Notes: generated from the letters alone by a model not told the origin. A stretch of DNA of 64,000 bases from Methylocystis hirsuta (GCF_003722355.1 NZ_QWDD01000001.1:3463001-3527000), one strand, 5' to 3'; positions 16,436 to 24,640 are shown, numbered from the stretch's first letter. Program-made: numbers and translations.

Positions 16436-17371
16436 GGCGCCTTCCGCCTCGATTATAACGCCGACCGTCTCGAAGCCTTGGCGAGCGAACGCGCCAGCGA
16501 ATGGGAGCGCGTCGGCAAGGCCGCTTTCCTCACGCTCGACGAACAGCGCGAAGCGCTGGGCTACGGCCCGGCGCCGAAAGAGGCGCTCTTCGCCAAGCGC
16601 GATCTCGCGCTGGAGCGCCGCTATAGCCCCGACCAGCCGCGCGTCCCTGCGGGAAATTCCGGCGGCGGCCGATGGACGAGCGGCGGGAGCGGCGGAGATT
16701 CGGGAGGCGAGTCTAGCAGCGCGCGAGATGATCGCGCGCGGCGGCGGGATGCGGAGGGCCTAGTCCAGACTGCGACGAACAGAGATCCGAAAGTAGCGAG
16801 CGACGCAGCCAACCCCATCACGCGCGTGCAAAGTCGGCGCGTCGGGGGCGGAGAGAATGTCGCTTCAGGGAATGTCGCCTTCAATCGAGATCATGAACTC
16901 AACCGCGTCATTGAATCTCAGGTACATCGGGTACAGAATAGAGGATACGATGTCGACCTTGCTGAAGAAGAGCGCGGTCTTCATGATGGGCACACGATCC
17001 GCGATCACGTAGGCAAGAGCGACGAAAATCTGAAACAACGTAGCGCAAGGACACGAATCAGCTTCGGTTTATTTCGCATGTGGAAACCACGTATAGGAAC
17101 ATTTCCTTCCGTGATCGCGGCGAACAAATTAGTAAATTCTACGCTTTCACGGAGTTCTGCACTCGTAGAGGAAGTGGCTTCCGGACGAGTGAGCGCCGCG
17201 ACGCTGGAAGCTTGGTTCTTGACGCCTACCGGTAAGGAAGCATACGCGCCCAAATTCAATTCCAGCGCCATCATCCGCGATACGTTTGGCGTCCGAGTCC
17301 TTATCACCCACGTAGCAGGGTCCAAAAGGGGATTTAAGGTTTTCACTGCTTTCCCGATTAACGACGACTGA
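16436..17371 (+). CDS. Orphan cassette 3: short portal fragment fused to a second RNase A-like toxin
   Basis: In-frame portal identity begins at GAFRLDYNADRLEALASERA with no ATG (the first possible start is TTG 16478). It runs through RVPAGNSGGGRW, a Gly/Ser linker and a segment RDPKVASDAANPITRVQSRR. The C-terminal 130 residues are again RNase A-like (DGHTIRDHVGKSDENL, FGVRVLITHV, FKVFTAFPIND) but differ from the active portal tip in most positions. It is the same toxin family with probably different immunity. Confidence 0.7.
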   Translation, partial: GAFRLDYNADRLEALASERASEWERVGKAAFLTLDEQREALGYGPAPKEALFAKRDLALERRYSPDQPRVPAGNSGGGRWTSGGSGGDSGGESSSARDDRARRRDAEGLVQTATNRDPKVASDAANPITRVQSRRVGGGENVASGNVAFNRDHELNRVIESQVHRVQNRGYDVDLAEEERGLHDGHTIRDHVGKSDENLKQRSARTRISFGLFRMWKPRIGTFPSVIAANKLVNSTLSRSSALVEEVASGRVSAATLEAWFLTPTGKEAYAPKFNSSAIIRDTFGVRVLITHVAGSKRGFKVFTAFPINDD

Positions 17372-17389
17372 GACGACGTGAGGCATAGC

Positions 17390-17695
17390 ATGACTCTACC
17401 AGCGCCCTTTCGAAGATTCACTTCTTTTTTCCATCAGGATATCGACATTGCTTATAAGTCCCCAGAGGCGTTGGTTGACGAAGCGCTACGAGACTTCACG
17501 CCGCAAGAGCGTCAAGCTCTCAAGCATTACATGAAAGAGCTGACCGACGGCAGATATGACGAAATGCAGCTGAGAGAAATCTGGCTGAAGAGCAGGGCTG
17601 AGGTACTGCCTTTTTGGGGTGACGAGGGGAACTGTACAGAGTTTCTAAAATACTTGCGTGAATTGGTCGAGAAGGACGTTCCGCCAGAAACGTAG
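17390..17695 (+). CDS. CdiI_2-type immunity protein of cassette 3
   Basis: Protein of 101 residues with the hallmark FFHQDIDIAYKSPEALVDEA, then QALKHYMKEL and LREIWLKS. It matches the CdiI_2 family that pairs with RNase A-like CdiA ends. GAGG lies 6 nt before ATG 17390. It is distinct from the 12341 gene, as expected if each antidote is specific. Confidence 0.7.
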   Translation: MTLPAPFRRFTSFFHQDIDIAYKSPEALVDEALRDFTPQERQALKHYMKELTDGRYDEMQLREIWLKSRAEVLPFWGDEGNCTEFLKYLRELVEKDVPPET

Positions 17696-17711
17696 CTTCG
17701 ATAGGGAAAGA

Positions 17712-18965
17712 CGGCGCGAAGCGCTCGCCTTCGGCGTGCCGCCGCTGCTGCTGGGTCTACCCGGCGACAACACCTTCAGCAATTACACAGAAGCCAATCG
17801 CGCCTTCTGGCGGCAGACAGTGCTGCCGCTCGTCGCGCGTGTGCAGAAGAGCTTTCGGGCCTGGCTGCAGCCGGGCTTCGGCGCCTTTCGCCTCGACTAT
17901 AACGCCGACCGTCTCGAAGCCTTGGCGAGCGAACGCGCCAGCGAATGGGAGCGCGTCGGCAAGGCCGCCTTCCTCACGCTCGACGAACAGCGCGAAGCGC
18001 TGGGCTACGGCCCGGCGCCGAAAGAGGCGCTCTTCGCCAAGCGCGATCTCGCGCTGGAGCGCCGCTATAGCCCCGACCAGCCGCGCGTGCCGGCGGGAAA
18101 TTCCGGTGGCGGACAATGGACGAACGGCGGCGGAGGTTCGGGAGGCGGCGACTTCGGTCACGCGCGAGATGATCGCACGCGGCGGCGGGATGTGGAGGAC
18201 CAAGTCCGGACTGCGCTGAACGCGAATCCAAAGGTCGCGAGCGATGCGGACAACCCGATCACGCGCGTGCAAAGTCGGCGCGTCGGGGGCGGAGCCGGCG
18301 GCACGCCGGCGCAACGCGCAAGAGAAACAATCTCGGCGGAGCGCGCCGCACGAGCAATGACGCGCGTGCAACAACTCGATCCGGACTGGCGACCGCCGCA
18401 AACTCTCATCGATCCGGAGAACATCGAGCATCGCATCAAACGCAACGAAAGCGACATCCGCGAGGCGGACGCGCGCTACGCCGAGCTTCTGCGCGCAAGG
18501 TTCGGCGACAACATGCCGCCGCGCGATCCATTTCGTCGGCTGCGAACACGAGAATCGCTGATCGAAGAATTTTATCCTTCTGGCATTACAGGCCCGGAAC
18601 AGGATCGGATCGATAATCTGGCGCGAGACCCCGATTCGCTCGGTCAGCCTCGCTGGCCAGAGGTCGCGACAGTGTTGCGATTCGAGAAAGAAACTGGCAG
18701 GCCCCTCAAGAGGTCAAGCGTCTCAGGCGCAGATTTCCAGGACGAGTTTGGCCAAACATGGGATGCGATAGGAAGTGATGTGTCGGATCAGTTTTTCGAT
18801 TACGAAAGGTTCGCGCGTCGCCTGCAAAGGAAGCTTCGCAATCGTGCGGTTGATCGATACGTCGTTGATCTAACAGGCCTAGGCGGCGAGAAGGCAGCAA
18901 GAGTATTGAGCTACATTTGGACCCTGCCCGTTGAAACACAGGCGCGCATTAGAGTTCTGAGGTGA
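17712..18965 (+). CDS. Orphan cassette 4: portal fragment fused to a putative nuclease toxin
   Basis: Portal identity starts at ALAFGVPPLLLGLPGD, with only a spurious GTG upstream (17658). It continues for about 135 codons to RVPAGNSGGGQW. A linker shares PKVASDADNPITRVQSRRVG with cassette 3 and a segment DPDWRPPQTLIDPENIEHRI with cassette 2. The C-terminal 110 residues (EVATVLRFEKETGRP, GADFQDEFGQTWDAIG, RYVVDLTGL) have a layout like CdiA-type PD-(D/E)XK nucleases, though I cannot confirm the fold. It is likely silent. Confidence 0.65.
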   Translation, partial: RREALAFGVPPLLLGLPGDNTFSNYTEANRAFWRQTVLPLVARVQKSFRAWLQPGFGAFRLDYNADRLEALASERASEWERVGKAAFLTLDEQREALGYGPAPKEALFAKRDLALERRYSPDQPRVPAGNSGGGQWTNGGGGSGGGDFGHARDDRTRRRDVEDQVRTALNANPKVASDADNPITRVQSRRVGGGAGGTPAQRARETISAERAARAMTRVQQLDPDWRPPQTLIDPENIEHRIKRNESDIREADARYAELLRARFGDNMPPRDPFRRLRTRESLIEEFYPSGITGPEQDRIDNLARDPDSLGQPRWPEVATVLRFEKETGRPLKRSSVSGADFQDEFGQTWDAIGSDVSDQFFDYERFARRLQRKLRNRAVDRYVVDLTGLGGEKAARVLSYIWTLPVETQARIRVLR

Positions 18966-18968
18966 AAT

Positions 18969-19376
18969 ATGTCGTCTCTCGTTACATTCGACGCCATCGA
19001 CAAAGAATGGCTGCCGCTGTCCAGAGGCCAGTTCGAGTCCGTATTGGGAGGAGCCTACGAACTCTATCTCGATCACAACAAGGCGCCGCATATCGCCGAA
19101 GACTTGGCGCCGCAAGTGCTCGATTTTCTTCACGACGGCTGGCCGGGCAAATATGAGTTTCCCGACGGGAAAGCTCTCGACTTCTTCGAGTTTAGCGACT
19201 ACCCGCGCGAGGAACGGATTGAATTATTGCGTGCGATGGAGGCCTATTATGCCGACTTTCAGCGCGACCGACTCGATCCGGGGCTAAATTGGATGCGTGG
19301 CCGCCGGCCAAATTTCATCGCCGCTTTCGAAGAGGTGATCGCACTGATGCGCGAGGAGCTCGCGGCGACGTCGTAG
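18969..19376 (+). CDS. Immunity protein of cassette 4
   Basis: Protein of 135 residues starting 3 bp after the toxin stop, with GAGG 6 nt before the ATG. It is nearly the same as the orphan at 13767; differences cluster in the middle (for example APHIAEDLAPQV against APGIAKVLWPKV). Helical, acidic, no known family recognised. Position makes it the antidote of cassette 4. Confidence 0.65.
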   Translation: MSSLVTFDAIDKEWLPLSRGQFESVLGGAYELYLDHNKAPHIAEDLAPQVLDFLHDGWPGKYEFPDGKALDFFEFSDYPREERIELLRAMEAYYADFQRDRLDPGLNWMRGRRPNFIAAFEEVIALMREELAATS

Positions 19377-19394
19377 GCGCGACGCGCGCATAAG

Positions 19395-19613
19395 CCGGCG
19401 GCGCGCGAGATCGCGCTCGCCTTCGGCTTGCCGCCGCAGCTGCTGGGTCTGCCCGGCGACAACACGTTCAGCAATTACGCCGAGGCCAATCGCGCCTTCT
19501 GGCGCCTGACGGTGCTGCCGCTCGTCGCGCGGGCGCAGAAGAGTTTTCAGGCCTGGCTGCGGCCGGGCTTCGGCGCGTTCCGTCTCGACTATAACGCCGA
19601 CGTTTCGCAATAA
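19395..19613 (+). pseudogene. Terminal portal remnant without a toxin
   Basis: Codons matching REIALAFGLPPQLLGLPGDN to FRLDYNAD of the portal, then three unrelated codons and a stop beside a palindromic repeat. It has no start signal and no toxin end. It may be the ancestral 3' part of the portal gene, displaced to the end of the array when new cassettes were added upstream, then cut by the repeat. Confidence 0.65.
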
Positions 19614-19696
19614 CGACGCGATCGGGAATCCTGCGCAAGACGAAGAGTCATGAAGAGGGTCTGGATTCCCGGTCAGGCCTTGGGCCTGCCGCGAAG
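19614..19696. repeat. Degenerate palindromic repeat unit
   Basis: Carries GACGCGATCGGGAATCC and CTGGATTCCCGGTCAGGCC, as in the units at 5515, 23905 and 27323, but the right palindrome is damaged. Confidence 0.6.
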
Positions 19697-19734
19697 ACAC
19701 GACACGTGCGCCTCCCGCAGAAAGCCCGACCGAC

Positions 19735-19923
19735 ATGTCCGACATTCTGAACGCCATCTTAGAGCGCGGCGATCTCGCACATCTCGCGCTGTTTCTGTGG
19801 GCCTGCGCCGCCACCGCGCAAGCCTATTTCGCCTTGCGGGAACTCAGCGAGGCGTCGCGTCGCCTCGATGCCTTCGTGCGCGAACTCGCGCGCTTCAACC
19901 GCCGTTGCAGGAGCGATCAATGA
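19735..19923 (+). CDS. Small GTA membrane protein
   Basis: Protein of 62 residues with one membrane segment (LAHLALFLWACAATAQAYFA) and an amphipathic charged tail. It lies between portal and protease and overlaps the next gene (ATGA). Similar small genes occupy this place in GTA clusters; the role is unknown. Confidence 0.55.
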   Translation: MSDILNAILERGDLAHLALFLWACAATAQAYFALRELSEASRRLDAFVRELARFNRRCRSDQ

Positions 19924-20096
19924 GTCAGAGCAATTGGCTGCCACATTTCTTCAAGCGTCCGCGCGCGCGCCATGCGCGCATGCGGGACGATCCTTCCGCC
20001 GTCTTCAAGACCTTCGTCGCATTGCTGGCGCAATTGCGCACTGAGGCGCGCGCGGCGAGCCATGCGCCGATCAACGCTCAGGCGGAGAAGAGCTGA
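19920..20096 (+). CDS. Small hypothetical GTA protein (58 aa)
   Basis: Starts MSQSNWLPHFFKRPRARHAR; basic and helical. It is coupled by overlapping stop/start codons both with the gene before it (ATGA) and with the protease after it (TGATG). The tight coupling supports it being real. No function recognised. Confidence 0.55.
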   Translation: MSQSNWLPHFFKRPRARHARMRDDPSAVFKTFVALLAQLRTEARAASHAPINAQAEKS

Positions 20097-20707
20097 TGGC
20101 GGCGTTGCAAGAAACGACGTCGAGCGCAGGCGCCCCGGAAATCAAGCGCGCCGAGTCGCCGTTGCTGCAAGCCAACGAAGCCGGCGCCTTCTCGGGCTAC
20201 GCCAGCCTCTTCGACGTGGTTGATTCCGGGGGCGACATGGTGATGACCGGCGCCTTCGCGCGCTCGCTCACCAAGCGCGGTGCCCAGGGCGTCAAAATGC
20301 TGTGGCAGCATCAGGCGGCCGAGCCGATCGGGATGTGGTCCTCGATCGTCGAAGATTCGCGCGGCCTCAAAGTCGAAGGCCGCCTCGATTTGTCGGTGGC
20401 GCGGGCGCGCGAGGCTTTGTCCTTGATGCGCAAGGGCGCGATCGACGGCCTCTCCATCGGCTTTCGCACGCTGCGCGCCACGACCGAAAAATCGACCGGC
20501 GTGCGGCGGCTTCATGACATCGACCTTTGGGAAATTTCCATCGTCACCTTTCCGATGCTGGCGCAGGCGCGCATCGGGGCGGTGAAGCACAGCCGCAACG
20601 CAGCGCCGAGCATCGAAGCGCTCGGCGCAAAGCTCTCGCGCCTCAGGGCGCAGCGCGCCGCGCTTGACTTCGCGCAGGCGCTGCGGCGCCTGTCTGAAAC
20701 CACCTGA
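20096..20707 (+). CDS. Prohead protease, HK97/GTA gp4 type
   Basis: Serine protease of 203 residues (family S78/U35) that matures the capsid during head assembly. It shows FSGYASLFDVVDSGGD, the catalytic His in MLWQHQ and the catalytic Ser in IDGLSIGFRT. It is placed directly before the major capsid gene, as usual. Confidence 0.9.
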   Translation: MAALQETTSSAGAPEIKRAESPLLQANEAGAFSGYASLFDVVDSGGDMVMTGAFARSLTKRGAQGVKMLWQHQAAEPIGMWSSIVEDSRGLKVEGRLDLSVARAREALSLMRKGAIDGLSIGFRTLRATTEKSTGVRRLHDIDLWEISIVTFPMLAQARIGAVKHSRNAAPSIEALGAKLSRLRAQRAALDFAQALRRLSETT

Positions 20708-20849
20708 GCTATTGATCGATCCGCGCTCTCGCCGTCGGGCGCAATCGACTCTTTCCAAGACGGACTTCCCCAGCGCGCGACTTCATCCCGGCGGCTCCAG
20801 CCGCGGGGGCGTTTTTCCGCGCGCCGGCGCCAAACATGAGGCTCTATAC

Positions 20850-22076
20850 ATGTCAGCAGTTGAAACGAAATCCGCCGGCGACGACATTCTCGCCGATCTC
20901 AATCGCGCCTTCAGCGCCTTCAAGGAAACCAACGACGAGCGCCTGACGCAGCTGGAAAGCCGCCTCGGCGCCGACGTCGTGACCGAAGAGAAGCTCGCGC
21001 GCATCGACCACGCGCTCGACGACACGAAGAGCCGGCTTGATCGCCTGGCGCTCGAAATGTCGCGGCCGCGCATCGGCGGCAAGCTCGTCGACGATCACAG
21101 CGGGCGCGAGCACAAGAGCGCCTTCAATCACTACATGCGCTCCGGCGAAGCGAGCGGCCTCAAGGCGCTCGAAGCCAAGGCGCTGTCGCGCGGCTCGGGC
21201 CCTGACGGCGGCTATCTCGTGCCGCTTCCAACCGAGCGGGAAGTTCTGCGAAGACTCGCAAAGTTCTCGCCGATCCGCGCCATCTCCAGCGTGCGCGAAA
21301 TCTCCGGCGCGTCGCTGCGCCGCGCCTTTTCAACGACGGGACCCGCGGCCGGCTGGGTCGCCGAAGCCGATCCGCGCCCGCAGACCAACAATCAGCAGCT
21401 CGCCGACATGACCTTCCCGGCGATGGAGCTTTACGCCATGCCGGCGGCGACGCAGGCGCTGCTCGACGACGCCGTCGTCGACATCGAGCAATGGATCGCC
21501 GAGGAAGTGCAGACCGCCTTCGCCGAACAGGAAGGCGCCGCCTTCGTCAGCGGCGACGGCGTCAACAAGCCCAAGGGCTTTCTCGCCTATGCGACGGTGG
21601 CCGACGCCAGCTGGAGCTGGGGCAATATCGGCCATGTGCTGACGGGCGCCGCCGGCGCCTTCGCCGCGACCGACCCCTCCGACGCGCTGGTCAATCTGGT
21701 CTACGCGCTGCGCGCCGGCTTCCGCCAGAACGGCAAATTCGTGATGGGTCGGCGCGCGCAGTCGCTCGTGCGCCAGTTCAAGACGACGACCGGCGATTAC
21801 ATCTGGTCGCCGCCCGCAACCGCCGACGCCGGCGCCTCGCTGATGAACTTCCCCGTCGTTGAAGCGGAAGACATGCCGGACCCCGCCGCGAATTCTCTCT
21901 CAATCGCCTTCGGCGATTTCGAGCGCGGCTATGTGGTGGTGGACCGCGTCGGCATTCGCGTGCTGCGTGATCCCTATTCCGCCAAACCCTATGTCCTCTT
22001 CTACACGACGAAGCGGGTCGGCGGCGGCGTGCAGAATTTCGAGGCGATCAAGCTGTTGAAATTCGCCGCATCCTAA
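20850..22076 (+). CDS. Major capsid protein, HK97 fold, GTA gp5
   Basis: Protein of 408 residues from ATG 20850 (GAGG upstream). The first 70 residues are a charged coiled coil, the scaffold-like delta domain removed by the protease. After about residue 110 comes the HK97 core (SGPDGGYLVPLPTEREVLRR, AMELYAMPAATQALLDDA, FVSGDGVNKPKGFL). It builds the head shell. It is intact and full length. Confidence 0.92.
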   Translation: MSAVETKSAGDDILADLNRAFSAFKETNDERLTQLESRLGADVVTEEKLARIDHALDDTKSRLDRLALEMSRPRIGGKLVDDHSGREHKSAFNHYMRSGEASGLKALEAKALSRGSGPDGGYLVPLPTEREVLRRLAKFSPIRAISSVREISGASLRRAFSTTGPAAGWVAEADPRPQTNNQQLADMTFPAMELYAMPAATQALLDDAVVDIEQWIAEEVQTAFAEQEGAAFVSGDGVNKPKGFLAYATVADASWSWGNIGHVLTGAAGAFAATDPSDALVNLVYALRAGFRQNGKFVMGRRAQSLVRQFKTTTGDYIWSPPATADAGASLMNFPVVEAEDMPDPAANSLSIAFGDFERGYVVVDRVGIRVLRDPYSAKPYVLFYTTKRVGGGVQNFEAIKLLKFAAS

Positions 22077-22146
22077 TCAGCCCGCCCCGTTGAGGCCGCG
22101 ACGAGAAACGTCGCAGCCTTCCGCTCATCACAACCGAGGAAGCGCG

Positions 22147-22722
22147 ATGCGACCGATGCTCATCGGCGCGCCGGCGATCGAGCCCGTCTCGCTCGCCGAC
22201 GCAAAATCATGGCTACGCGAAGACGGCGTCGAAGAGGATGAATTGATCCAGGCGCTGATCGTCGCCGCGCGCATGACGCTCGAGGCCTATACAAGGCGCT
22301 TCTTCGTCACCCAAAGCTGGCGCCTCGTGTTCGACTGCTGGCCGACCTCGGTTGGCTCGAGCGCGACGCTCAGCATTCCTTTCGCACCATTTCAGTCGGT
22401 GACGGCGATCCGCGTGTTCGACGCAACCGACGCGCCGCAGACGCTTAATGCCGCCACCTATCGCGCGCCAGACTCGACCGAGGGCGGCCGCGTCAGCTTC
22501 GCATCGGCGCCGCCGGCGCCTGGACGCGCGAGCGACGGAATCGAAATCGACTTTGACGTCGGCTATGGCTCCCTCGCGAGTGATGCGCCGCAGCCGCTGC
22601 GCCAAGCGATCTTGACGCTCGTCGCGCATTGGCGCGAACATCGCGGCGATAGCGGCGACGACGCTTTGCCGAAATCGGTCGCGCAGCTCGCCGCGCCATT
22701 TCGGCGGGAGCGGCTGCTGTGA
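22147..22722 (+). CDS. Head-tail connector, GTA gp6
   Basis: Protein of 191 residues of the phage gp6-like/DUF3168-adjacent connector family (EPVSLADAKSWLRED, IVAARMTLEAYTRRFFVTQS, TLVAHWREHRG). It forms the adaptor ring beneath the portal. It starts at ATG 22147 after GAGGAA and overlaps the next gene by 4 bp. Confidence 0.85.
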   Translation: MRPMLIGAPAIEPVSLADAKSWLREDGVEEDELIQALIVAARMTLEAYTRRFFVTQSWRLVFDCWPTSVGSSATLSIPFAPFQSVTAIRVFDATDAPQTLNAATYRAPDSTEGGRVSFASAPPAPGRASDGIEIDFDVGYGSLASDAPQPLRQAILTLVAHWREHRGDSGDDALPKSVAQLAAPFRRERLL

Positions 22723-23045
22723 GCGGCCTCCCCATCGGCGCGCTGCGCCATCGGGTGACGCTCGAGGCGGCCATCGACGCGCCCGATGGCGCCGGCGGCT
22801 TTTCGCGCAGCTTTACGCCCGTCGCGACTCTTTGGGCGCGCATCGCGCCGTCCGGAGCCCGCGAGGACTTCGTCGAGCAACGCGCCGAGCAGACCAAAAC
22901 TCTCGTCGTGACGATCCGTTGGCGTGACGATGTCTCAAAGGACATGCGCTTTGTCTATCGCGGTCGCAAGCTTCGCATCCAATCGGTTCTCGATCCCGAC
23001 GAGCGTCGGCGATTTCTGATCTGCGCGTGCGAAGAGATCGCTTAA
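22719..23045 (+). CDS. Head-tail adaptor (stopper), GTA gp7
   Basis: Protein of 108 residues of the SPP1 gp16-like head-tail joining family (ALRHRVTLEAAIDAPDGAGG, RIAPSGAREDF, IQSVLDPDERRRFL). It closes the filled head and joins it to the tail. GTG start overlapping the connector stop. Confidence 0.85.
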   Translation: MSGLPIGALRHRVTLEAAIDAPDGAGGFSRSFTPVATLWARIAPSGAREDFVEQRAEQTKTLVVTIRWRDDVSKDMRFVYRGRKLRIQSVLDPDERRRFLICACEEIA

Positions 23046-23055
23046 AGGATTCGCC

Positions 23056-23463
23056 ATGAGCGTTTCACCCGTCCTCGCGCTGCGCAAAGCGATCCGCGCC
23101 TATCTGCTCGCGGATGCAGGCTTCGCCGCCGCGTTCGGCCAAAAGCTTTACGACGAGGCGCCACGAGGAGCCGAACCACCCTATGCGCTTTTTGGCGATG
23201 CGCAGCTGCGCGACTGGTCCGCCGATCTCTCGCCGGGCGCGGAGCAGCTCTTTACGATCAGCGTCACGTCGTCGATGCGGGGACTAAGCGAGGCCCTCGA
23301 ACTGGCGCAGCGCATCGCCGATCTTCTCGATGAGGCGGCGCTCAATCTTCAGGATCATCGGCTGGTCGACTTGCGCTTCTTTTCCATGGAAACGCGTCGC
23401 GAGCAGAACGGCCGCTTCGCGCGGGTCAATCTGCGCTTTCGCGCCACGACCGAATATCTTTAA
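23056..23463 (+). CDS. Tail terminator, DUF3168, GTA gp8
   Basis: Protein of 135 residues with the DUF3168 pattern (LALRKAIRAYLLADAGFAAA, EPPYALFGD, then LELAQRIADLLDEA). Such proteins cap the tail tube and set its length end. Short spacing to both neighbours. Confidence 0.85.
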   Translation: MSVSPVLALRKAIRAYLLADAGFAAAFGQKLYDEAPRGAEPPYALFGDAQLRDWSADLSPGAEQLFTISVTSSMRGLSEALELAQRIADLLDEAALNLQDHRLVDLRFFSMETRREQNGRFARVNLRFRATTEYL

Positions 23464-23472
23464 CGGAGTTCA

Positions 23473-23883
23473 ATGATGGCCGCCCAGAAAGGCAAGGATC
23501 TGCTCTTGAAAATTCATGACGGCGCGAGCTTCGTCACGGTCGCCGGCTTGCGCACGCGACGCCTCGCGCTGAATGCCGACACGGTCGACGTGACCGACGC
23601 CGAGTCGAGCGGCCGCTGGCGCGAATTGCTGGACGGCGGAGGACTGAGGCGCGCGAGCGTCTCCGGAACTGGCGTGTTCAAAGACCAGTCGTCGGATGCG
23701 CTCCTGCGCCAGACCTTCTTCGACGGACTGCTGCGCGAATGGCAGATCGTCATTCCCGACTTCGGCGTGCTCTCCGGCCTGTTCCAGATCGCCAATCTCG
23801 ATTACCGCGGCGAATATGCCGCCGAAGTGACCTTCGACATTTCGCTCGAATCGGCGGGCGCGCTCGCCTTCGCGGCGTTGTGA
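23473..23883 (+). CDS. Major tail tube protein, TP901-1 type, GTA gp9
   Basis: Protein of 136 residues (KGKDLLLKIHDGASFVTVAG, then LNADTVDVTDAESSGRW and GVFKDQSSD). Polymerises into the tail tube of siphovirus-type particles. Followed by a palindromic repeat unit instead of an immediate next gene. Confidence 0.88.
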   Translation: MMAAQKGKDLLLKIHDGASFVTVAGLRTRRLALNADTVDVTDAESSGRWRELLDGGGLRRASVSGTGVFKDQSSDALLRQTFFDGLLREWQIVIPDFGVLSGLFQIANLDYRGEYAAEVTFDISLESAGALAFAAL

Positions 23884-23904
23884 GGTTTGAACGGCTCAAC
23901 TGTC

Positions 23905-24009
23905 ATCATTCCCGACGCGCGAAGCGCGATCCGGACTCCAGGGGCAAAATCAAACATGCTTGTTGCGACTCTGGATTCCCGGTCAGGCCTTCGGCCTGCC
24001 GGGAATGAC
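23905..24009. repeat. Intact palindromic repeat unit
   Basis: ATTCCCGACGCGCGAAGCGC opens the unit, and GATTCCCGGTCAGGCCTTCG with its complement closes it. The inner palindrome GGCAGGCCGAAGGCCTG is perfect. It serves as the reference for the unit interrupted at 5583. It sits between tail genes gp9 and gp10. Confidence 0.75.
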
Positions 24010-24047
24010 AATTCCAGATGGACTGGCGCATTTCATGAGAGGACGCA

Positions 24048-24404
24048 ATGGCGAATCGAAAGCGCGGCGAAATCGACGCGGTAATCGACGGCAAGAGTTA
24101 CACGCTCTGCCTGACGCTCGGCGCGCTCGCCGAACTCGAAAGCGGCTTTGGCGCCAGCGACCTTGTCGCGCTCGCGAGCCGCTTTGAGGAACGACGGCTT
24201 TCCGCACGCGACTTACTGCGCATCATCGGCTGCGGGCTGCGCGGAGCGGGCAACGACATATCCGATGAAGACGTCGCGAGAATGAAAGTTTCGGAGGGTC
24301 TTGCAGGCTATGTGCGCATCGCGGCCGATCTGCTCGCCGCGACCTTCGGCGATGCGCCGGAGCGGAGCGCCGACGCAAACCCTCCGACGCCGCAGGACGC
24401 TTGA
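24048..24404 (+). CDS. GTA gp10, tail assembly chaperone family
   Basis: Protein of 118 residues of the GTA_gp10 family (MANRKRGEIDAVIDGKSYTL, LGALAELESGFGASDLVALA, ISDEDVARM). It is thought to help assemble the short tape measure. It overlaps the next gene. Confidence 0.85.
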   Translation: MANRKRGEIDAVIDGKSYTLCLTLGALAELESGFGASDLVALASRFEERRLSARDLLRIIGCGLRGAGNDISDEDVARMKVSEGLAGYVRIAADLLAATFGDAPERSADANPPTPQDA

Positions 24405-24640
24405 GGCAAGCCGAAGAAGCGGCGCGCGACGCCTCCCATCGCACGCCCTTTCCGTTCGCACGCGCCATGGCCTTCGGGCTCGGCGTCCTGCGGCTCCCGT
24501 CGCGCGATTTCTGGTCGATGACGCCGCGCGAGCTTTTTTGCGCGGCGGAGGGCGTTTACGGCTTAGCGCCGGGCGCGCCGTCGCGCGCGGCGCTTGAAGA
24601 CATGATGCGCCAATTTCCCGATTCTCAAGGATCGACATGA
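24401..24640 (+). CDS. GTA gp10.1-like phage tail assembly chaperone
   Basis: Protein of up to 79 residues. The core (FPFARAMAFGLGVLRLPSRD, then FWSMTPRELFCAAEG) is the DUF2376/TAC family. It starts at TTG 24401 overlapping the gp10 stop. Overlap of the two chaperone genes recalls frameshift chaperone pairs of other phages. It ends with ATGA into the tape measure. Confidence 0.78.
   Translation: MRQAEEAARDASHRTPFPFARAMAFGLGVLRLPSRDFWSMTPRELFCAAEGVYGLAPGAPSRAALEDMMRQFPDSQGST

Noticed and set aside
14591-19613. Several complete portal genes or an assembly duplication
   Set aside because: Each copy has only the 3' part of the portal, of differing length, and leads into a different downstream sequence with its own immunity gene. 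An assembly error would give identical copies.
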